From positions 14,022,662 through 14,086,661 of the forward strand of contig CAXIPT010000001.1 of NCBI GenBank assembly GCA_964030475.1: 64,000 nucleotides of DNA. The letters are read 5' to 3'. Shown here one piece after another: positions 57,313 to 64,000 of the stretch (position 1 is its first letter; every line of letters begins with the position of its first letter). This DNA comes from Tethya wilhelma. Its lineage: Eukaryota; Porifera; Demospongiae; Tethyida; Tethyidae. A program made the position numbers and the translations under genes. The notes beneath the pieces were generated by a model. It did not search any database and was not told the DNA's origin. It saw only the letters and a program-made list of their open reading frames with translations.

Positions 57313-60300
57313 ATGTCAGACCATCAGACCTCCTCTACTACTGCCAGAGATGATGAGCCAAAGGAACGAAGGAGCATTAGAAAGATATCGTGCAAGTCTG
57401 CACAACCGATAAGTAACAGAAGCCCACTTCCTGTTCGTCAGCAGACGTTGAGCCTGTCCGCTCGTCCCCACGGAAGATCCCCCATCCGTTCCCAATCCTT
57501 TTCCCCTCTGGCTATGTTTAGAAATGAACCTTCCCCATCAGACGACCCTAATTCTCTCCCCACTGCTCCTTCAAACCAATCACTAGCGTCACATCAATCA
57601 CAAGCTTCTAGCGAGCAAACCGAATCAAAAGCACAAATTAGGAGAAGTCCGTCGATAAAGTCACTACAACTTGATCTTCCCTATTCCAGCTCCTCCTCTC
57701 TAAGCCAGCGACTGTCCCCTCGCCATCTCTACAGTAGCAATAGCATCCACGAGCCTTTACATGGGCTGCAGAAACAGCTCTCTCGATCAGAAATGAGCCA
57801 GGACAGTCTCCACCCCCAGTCTGCTTCTAAGCTTCCCTCATATTTACCCCCTTTGGCTCAAAGCACCCAACAAAGTGAGCACAGTGGTTCGTCCTTAGAT
57901 CAAAACAGAACTCCAACTCTCCCTCCTCTCTCTAGAAATGACTCTTTCTCTTCATCCTTTACTGAAACTGAAAGTCGTCTAAATCGTAGTGTCTCTTTCG
58001 GTCGCATGAGCTCTATGAGATCGATCTCCACTTTGGAAGCACCAAGTACCGATTTCATCATAGACGAAGATGATGATGTATTCAGTAAAACACCTACAAG
58101 TAGCCGTCGGCGACACTCCATAGCTGTTAGTATTACGGATTTGTCCAAAGTAAACCTTCAAAGTTCCAAAAATGACGATATTTTGACAAAGAGTGACAAA
58201 AAGAAACGAGTGAGGCAGAGATACGTGTTACTGTCCGAGTCCTCTTTGAAATCGGGAAAGAAACAATCTTTTCATGACGTGGTCGAAGCAGTACGGAAAC
58301 AAAGTGGGCGTAGTACTCTGGAGCGTCAAAGGTCAAAGGACAAAAAGGGGAAGGCCTCTAGTAGTAGTATTATTGAAACGTAAGTGAAAGTATATGCATA
58401 AAAATGATTGCATCATTACATCATGTATGAGGGAGACTTGTGTTTCAAGTTACAACTAACAAAATATTTACACACCCACAGTCCCACAAAGACAACAGAT
58501 GAACTGGTGAAGGAGGTCCATAAGAGGTTCACTCGTCACTTGTCTCGTAGGATCAGCCGAGCCAGTCTGATCTCCCTCACCTCCTCTATGGGCAGCCACA
58601 CAACAAGACACAAGATCACCAAGGAAGAGGTTAGAAGTTGAATTGAGTGTTATTTATTAAGAAGCTTTTAAGCTTCTCTTTCTTTATTTTTAGTCAGTAT
58701 AAAATGCTCCCATTTTGTTAGAGTCTAGGATGGTTGAGTAAGACTGTGACCTTATTGCATTATATCATTTGAAAGCTTCTTTCATGCTGAATACAATAAT
58801 TCAAGTTTGGTTTTGTATGACAAATTGTTATCCCATAATAGGTGAAAATATCTAGTTAGTACAAAAAGGCCACAAAAAGGCCGCAAAATATTCCTTTATA
58901 TTGGAGTTTAGGAGGGTCAAGCAAAACTATGGCCTTCACTGTTGCATTCAGTACGACGAGTGCTTTCTAACGATATCCACTTTATTATGTTTTGGACAAC
59001 TATGGCCTGACTTGGACTATACAAATATAAATCTGATAATATACCCACTGTAATTTTGCAATTGTATAATGCCTACATGTCCTCTGAATCTGAACACTCA
59101 TTGTACTTAAGGCTGGTATTCATACTAAGGCACTAATTAAGGCTACCAAATATTCACCCATGTATTTTTTTGAAAATACAGTAATGTTATGAAATTTTAA
59201 TAATATTAGGATATTGTTATCACTATTCTATGATAACTCCATAACTTGTTTCCATGGTAACTATAACCACACTGCCACGCCCATTGTGCTAATTCCTTTT
59301 TTGTTCAGAAGAACTTGCTGCTACGAAATATTTGTTTTTTTGACCCAGAAATTTGACTACCAGTTCATATTTTGTCACTTTAAAAAATTCAGCTTGGAAA
59401 ATTTGTCCTGCATTAACTACTCAGAAGAAATTACAATGCGAATGCTTAATTAGGTACAAAAATGCGCATTTTTTGGTAGTTTTTTCTAATTTACAGCCAT
59501 ACTGTTTTTACAGGACAAATTTTCCAGTTGGTAAATTGTTTGTTAATGAATTCTCTTTGATATAGTACTAGAATTTTTTGGATAAAAACCTTTTTTCGTA
59601 GCGGCAAACTAAGAAAACTGCAATATTTTAGCCTCAAATTGAAATGGCCATATATGGAAAACAGATACGTTTCCATGGCAACTATTGAATATGTGTATTG
59701 ATCCGTGTATGCTGAATCTAAATATGCAATAAAATTATCCACAACAGAGCTTAGTATTAAATACTAGTCAAAACTCTGAACACATTTTTAGCAAATTCAG
59801 ATCATGAAAAAACATGATACCTGCCTTAACTACACTGAGCAACTCTAGTTTTTTGATTAAAGATGATAATCTATATATCATTTAAAAGCTCCTTTTATGC
59901 TAATTACAATAATTCCAGTTTTGGTTATGTATTACAAACTGCTATTCCATAATGGGTGAAAATATCTAGTTAGTACAAAAAAAAAACAAAAAAAGGCCAC
60001 AAAAAAGGCCACAAAATATTCCATTATATTGGAGTTTAGGAGGGTCAAGCAAAACTATGGCCTTCACTGTTGCATTCAGTACGACGAGAGCTTTCTAACA
60101 ATATCCACTTTGTTATGTTTTGGACAACTATGGCCTGACTTGGACTATACAAATATAAATCTGATAATATACCCACTGTAATTTTGCAATTGTATAATGC
60201 CTACATGTCTTCTGAATCTGAACAACTCTATATCTCTGGTTTTTTTGATTAAAGATGATAATCTATATATCATTTAAAAGCTCCTTTTATGCTAATTACA

Positions 60301-60803
60301 ATAATTTCAGTTTTGGTTTTGTATTACAAATTGCTATTCCATAATGGGTGAAAATATCTAGTTAGTACAAAAAAAAAAGGACACAAAAAGGCCACAAAAT
60401 ATTCCATTATATTGGAGTTTAGGAGAGTCCAGCAATACTGCGACTTTCACTATTGTATAAAGTGTGATGAGAGCTTTCTAACGATATCCACATTGTTATG
60501 TTTTGGATGATGTAGGCCTGACTATATAGGACCACAATATTGTAAATCTACAATATACTCATGTAATTATTATAGATTCCTATTAGCAATATATAGATGT
60601 ACAGGTATTTTAAGTTAGAGCAACTATGCATAGATGCTTGTCATTTCTTTTGCCTCTCCAGTTAGCCCTAGTTATTATTGTTTCTTGTGTAGTTACGTAA
60701 GAAATGGCTGGATGCTATCAGGGTGGTGAGGTCAATTGTGAGACTCAGTCTCTGGCTGAAAGACTACTCCAGGAGTAGAGCTGAACCTCAGACGATTGAA
60801 CAG
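57313..60803 (+). CDS. Unknown Ser/Arg-rich protein, 3'-truncated at a gap
   Basis: Exons 57313-58379, 58482-58629 and 60693-60803 join in frame to 442 residues. The first 355 residues are disordered, rich in Ser, Pro, Gln and Arg, with many basic-Ser phosphorylation-type motifs (RRSPSIKSL, RRHSIAVS, GRMSSMRSIS). Then come a basic helix HKRFTRHLSRRISRASLISL and KKWLDAIRVVRSIVRLSLWL, an amphipathic helix of the kind that precedes cyclic-nucleotide-binding domains in some proteins; that link is weak. The gene runs into a (CT)n tract and 15 N at 61000-61014, so any folded domain is not visible. Start: ATG in AAACATGTCAG. Confidence 0.7.
58740..60560. repeat. Three copies of a roughly 330-bp intronic repeat
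   Basis: Copies at about 58740-59090, 59855-60228 and 60245-60560. Each has CATAATRGGTGAAAATATCT, AGTACAAAAA, a GGCCACAAAA tandem, ATTGGAGTTTAGGAG and GATATCCAC followed by TGTTATGTTTTGGA. Between copies 1 and 2 lies an imperfect foldback (59249-59690; GGAAAATTTGTCCTG against CAGGACAAATTTTCC). Confidence 0.85.
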
Positions 60804-60913
60804 GTGAGAGGAGTGTGTGTGGAATGAAATCACCTAGAACACAGACACCTGTTGTTTTTTTTATTTGATGATATTATGGTTATGTTTACATGCATTCGTG
60901 AAGATCACAATAT

Positions 60914-60917
<4 letters not shown>

Positions 60918-60999
<82 letters not shown>

Positions 61000-61014
61000 N
61001 NNNNNNNNNNNNNN
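60918..61014. other. (CT)n tract and 15-N assembly gap
   Basis: CT repeats to 60994, then TTTTT and N at 61000-61014. Confidence 0.97.
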
Positions 61015-61945
61015 GATGGTAATTTTTGTCAATATCGCACTTGACCAAAGGCCATGCATGGTTTTTGATGATTTTAATCAAAATTTAAATCTGGCATCAA
61101 AATATATCATTTGAAAGATCTACTCACGCGAATCAGAATGGTACTGATCCCAGCTCAATACGACCTTCCTAGGCTGAAATATTCTTGATAATGTGTTGAG
61201 AACCTATACAGTGAGATGAGAAACCAAGAACCTAAAACCATCATACGTGATGAGAAACCAAGAACCCAGCAACACATTACCAAGCTTTTCTCAGCCTAGG
61301 AAGGTCGTATTGAGATGGGACTGGCACCACTGTGGTCAGAGTGATGAGAGCTTTCAAATGATATGGTTTACTTGTAAAATTGGGAAATGGTAATTTTTGT
61401 CAAAATCGCACTTAACACATTATGGAATTGGTTTTTCGTTTATATGAGAGGGTGCTAAAATTCACTAAGTTTTTGTAAAATTTCAGCATTCAAGTCTTAA
61501 TTATTTTAAATCTTGACAAAATCTTACATAAAGTGTCCAAAGTTGAACAAAGGTGTGTGAATTCTGACATGGGTATACAAATTTGTACACCCTTGACCTG
61601 ACCAATGGTATATAAATTTGTACAAATTTTTACATTTTGAGTGAGTGTACAAATTTGTACACCCTTCAAAATTTGAAAGTGTACAAATTTGTATACTCTT
61701 CGTAATTTTGGAAGTGTACAAATTTGTACACCTCATAGATATGCAACATTTCACTTTGTTTAGCTAAAATTTTCGAAAAATTCTTACATTCTAAAGATGA
61801 TAATTTTTTTCTGGCAAAAGCAGCATGTTATTTTTTATCAATTTTTTTTCAGTTTTAATTTTAAAAATGTCGAAATTTACCAAAAAGTCTACAAAATTTA
61901 GCAAGCCCTATTTCAAAAAAGGAAGGGTAATTTCATAATGTGTTA
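61015..61945. repeat. Dispersed repeat with TGTACAAATTTGTACA palindromes, copy 2
   Basis: 61266-61945 matches 45808-46460. Upstream, 61139-61199 and 61268-61329 are inverted copies (CTCAATACGACCTTCCTAGG against CCTAGGAAGGTCGTATTGAG), which suggests a foldback end. GATGAGAAACCAAGAACC is repeated in tandem at 61214 and 61249. Palindromes occur at 61572-61733. Confidence 0.88.
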
Positions 61946-62129
61946 TGAATGTATTTTCAGCAAGTCTAGCTGTGACCTCAAACAAACAACAAAAGAAAGG
62001 TTTATAATGGGAGAATGATTACAATCTTTAGTAAAAGTATAATTTTTTACAATGTTATGTATAGACAAAAGCTTATCAAATTAACTTTCATAATCGCAAC
62101 CAAAAAATGCATCATATAGCATTTATCAC

Positions 62130-62600
62130 TAAGATCACTATACGGGTATTTCCTGATGTCTTCTTTCAAGAAACCATTCTACCAGGAGATGGAAGAGACA
62201 CCTGCCCTTCAAACCAGTTAGATCAGGGAAGATGCAAGACTCAACCGTGATTAGTACCACATGAAGTTTGCACCTTGCTATCCAAATTGTTTCAGCTTGT
62301 AGAGAGGAACTATCAGTGGACAAAAGTCCATCACCATGGATGGAGAGAGAATACAACTCAATCAGATTCATGATATGGACAACTTGCAAACCCTACAATG
62401 GCTATGTACCATACAGCCAGACCGAATGATATTTCCTATAAGGGTCAAATGACTTACAGTGACATAATAGCTATTGGCTACCAATTCATTTCACCATGCA
62501 GATGCATGCAGATACCTGGAGTCAACCAATACTGGCACAGCAGCTAGATGATAACTAGTATGTTGATGGTCTCATGCAGTGTGACTCAAAACTGCTCCTG
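62130..62600 (+). pseudogene. Secreted Cys-rich protein family, pseudogene
   Basis: Recognisable family segments (TTCTACCAGGAGATGGA, ACACCTGCCCTTCAAACCAG, ACTCAATCAGATTCATG, ACTGGCACAGCAGC, TATGTTGATGGTCTCA) appear in order but in different frames, with stops and insertions. Non-functional. Confidence 0.8.
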
Positions 62601-63495
62601 GCTGATGATTCCTGATTCAATTGGAATACCCCCACCAGTTAAAATTTTATGTTCAGTAAATTGGACACAAAGTACAACTATATCAGTTTATCTATAGCTA
62701 GTTCATATTCAGTAGATTTACAGACTAATAGTAAAACAGTATAGTTTACAGTGTGTACAACAATATAGCCTGCCTTGTTTTAAGATTGACAATCAGCATG
62801 CATGCAAGTGCTTAAACTTTCAGGTCAATGAAGTGTACGTGCATCTAGGCGTGTATATATTACGAATCAGTTTCAAGGATAATGCACATGCAGAAAAACT
62901 ACGCTCAATGGTAACAGCATGCAGATCATACAAGACACTGATGATTCTTGCTGAAAATTTAATATCCAGTAATACTAATTATACTTAGTTGAACAGAATT
63001 TGAGAGTTTCTAGCATATAGTGTCAGAGTAAAATCAATAATAATCATTGTATATAAGTATAGACCTTATCAGTACAGCATGACCATAGTAACAAAGTTTA
63101 ATATTGGAAATTTCAATGTAAGCAGTGAATACATGGGCAGCACTGCGGCACTTCAGATAATAATCACAAAACTTTCCATCTATAGAATATCATACGTTTT
63201 CCTTCTGAAAAATTAGCTATAGTTCAATATTTATGATGTAATGCTTTTTATCCCAGCAACAAAAGCTGTACACAAACCATTGGACACGCATTATTAATGA
63301 CTGCATGCAACAGAGCTCAAGAGATAATAAATATGTCAGTGTGTAATGAGCCTCTCACTGTAGACTGCATGATGCATTGTCATACGTCAAGTGCATGTAT
63401 AAAAGCAAAACAAACAAATGTGATAACAGAGTATAATATAGACAATACAAGACTAAGTAAGAAAAAGAAAGCTCATTTTGGGAATCATAGGCAAA
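62601..63495. other. Non-coding stretch upstream of the secreted-protein gene
   Basis: AT-rich; no gene or repeat recognised. Includes the presumed promoter of the gene at 63496. Confidence 0.5.
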
Positions 63496-64000
63496 AATGC
63501 ATCTGAGATTTGTATGTGTAATCCTAATATTTCCAACTGTATTCTCTCAAGTGACCCTCAGGCTCCCCATCACTATTCGACCAGGAGATGGAGGAGACAC
63601 CTGCCCTCCAAACCAGGTCAGGGAGGATGTAAGACTGAATACCAGTACCACAGTATTTCAGTACCTGCTGTCTGCAATGGTTCCAACTTGTGGAGAAGGA
63701 CTGTGGACAAAAGTAGTCTCCCTTAACATGAGAGATCCCTCACAGCAGTGTCCATCACCATGGAGAGAATACACCTCAATCAGATCATGTGGACGACCCT
63801 CAGGCAGTAGAGGCTGTGCATCAGTGGTATTTCCTACAAATTCTGAGTACAACCAAGTGTGTGGTAGAGCAATTGGCTATCAATATGCTTCACCGGATGC
63901 CTTTGGCCGTTTTATAGATCAACCAACTGGCACAGCAGATGATAACTATGTTGATGGTCTCAGTGTGACGCATGGAAGAAATCCTCGTAAACACATCTGG
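63496..64000 (+). CDS. Secreted Cys-rich protein family, 5' part (runs off window)
   Basis: Open frame from ATG 63496 to the window end. Signal peptide MHLRFVCVILIFPTVFSQ, then GGDTCPPNQVREDVR, LWTKVVSLNMRDPSQQCPSP, EYTSIRSCGRP, QVCGRAIGYQYASPDAFGRF, NYVDGLSVTHGRNP. Paralogue of 48306-49154, with about two thirds identity by eye; it has an insert RFIDQPTG where the other has RHSNG. Intact as far as seen. Confidence 0.88.

Noticed and set aside
61524..61754. ORF with repeated CTNLYTH and KFIYHWSG units (also at 46064)
   Set aside because: Translation of the palindromic repeat array; codon pattern follows the DNA palindrome and the two copies do not share a start or splice context.
1..64000. 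CRISPR array, prophage or bacterial operon
   Set aside because: No spaced direct repeats of that kind; genes are spliced and animal-like.

Overview
This window is animal nuclear DNA, most likely from a sponge (demosponge). Genes are dense, introns are short GT-AG introns, several orthologues are clearly metazoan (CEBPZ, NOP53, BPNT1, TOGARAM1, a cathepsin-A-like carboxypeptidase, a TTLL), and there are many CA/TG microsatellites and short TIR elements. The phylum is inferred from overall character and gene style; no database search was possible. It is a draft scaffold. Single lowercase n characters (17390, 20296, 24978, 26897, 39120, 45807, 51737, 52477) and two N runs (37337-37385, 61000-61014) mark contig joins, most of them beside dinucleotide repeats.

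Layout. 139-5594 (-): CEBPZ, with a tRNA-Ser in an intron; its C-terminus lies beyond the window. 6012-8694 (+): single-pass Ig-like membrane protein, 285 aa. 8903-10313 (+): BPNT1, complete, 305 aa. 10624-12592 (-): NOP53, complete, 435 aa. 12960-17389 (+): 5' half of TOGARAM1. 17391-24977: carboxypeptidase N-half (-), an unknown secreted protein (+), carboxypeptidase C-half (+), an intronless F-box gene (-), and a membrane-anchored TTLL (+). 24979-26896: decayed transposase, a tRNA-Ser inside a duplicated block, and one ferredoxin-2-like exon. 26975-28909 (+): 3' half of TOGARAM1. 29475-33548 (-): protein with two EF-hand pairs and axonemal-style repeats. 33809-42135 (+): HyuA-DUF917 fusion with an intron-containing tRNA-Tyr in one intron. 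42321-43770 (-): unknown coiled-coil/basic protein. 43325-51736: a large inverted repeat carrying a secreted cysteine-rich protein gene. 52787-53914 (-): TMEM45/DUF716-like membrane protein. 57313-60803 (+): Ser-rich protein, partial. 61015-64000: repeats, a pseudogene, and another member of the secreted family.

How the genes relate. Several neighbours are head-to-head with short shared 5' regions (CEBPZ/Ig, NOP53/TOGARAM1, carboxypeptidase/secreted protein, F-box/TTLL, EF-hand/HyuA-DUF917). The genes do not form one pathway. NOP53 and CEBPZ are both nucleolar ribosome-biogenesis factors. TOGARAM1, probably the TTLL, and possibly the EF-hand protein act on (ciliary) microtubules.

Main observations. 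(1) TOGARAM1 and the carboxypeptidase are both broken at n joins in a way best explained by misplaced or inverted contigs. (2) The 2.5-2.9 kb palindrome ends at n joins and looks like two haplotypes of one locus; comparing its arms gives clean filled and empty sites for a TA-target MITE and a poly(A)-type insertion. (3) A hydantoinase-DUF917 fusion, an architecture more familiar from microbes, sits as an intron-rich gene in an animal genome. (4) A small family of secreted Cys-rich proteins is expanding and decaying locally.
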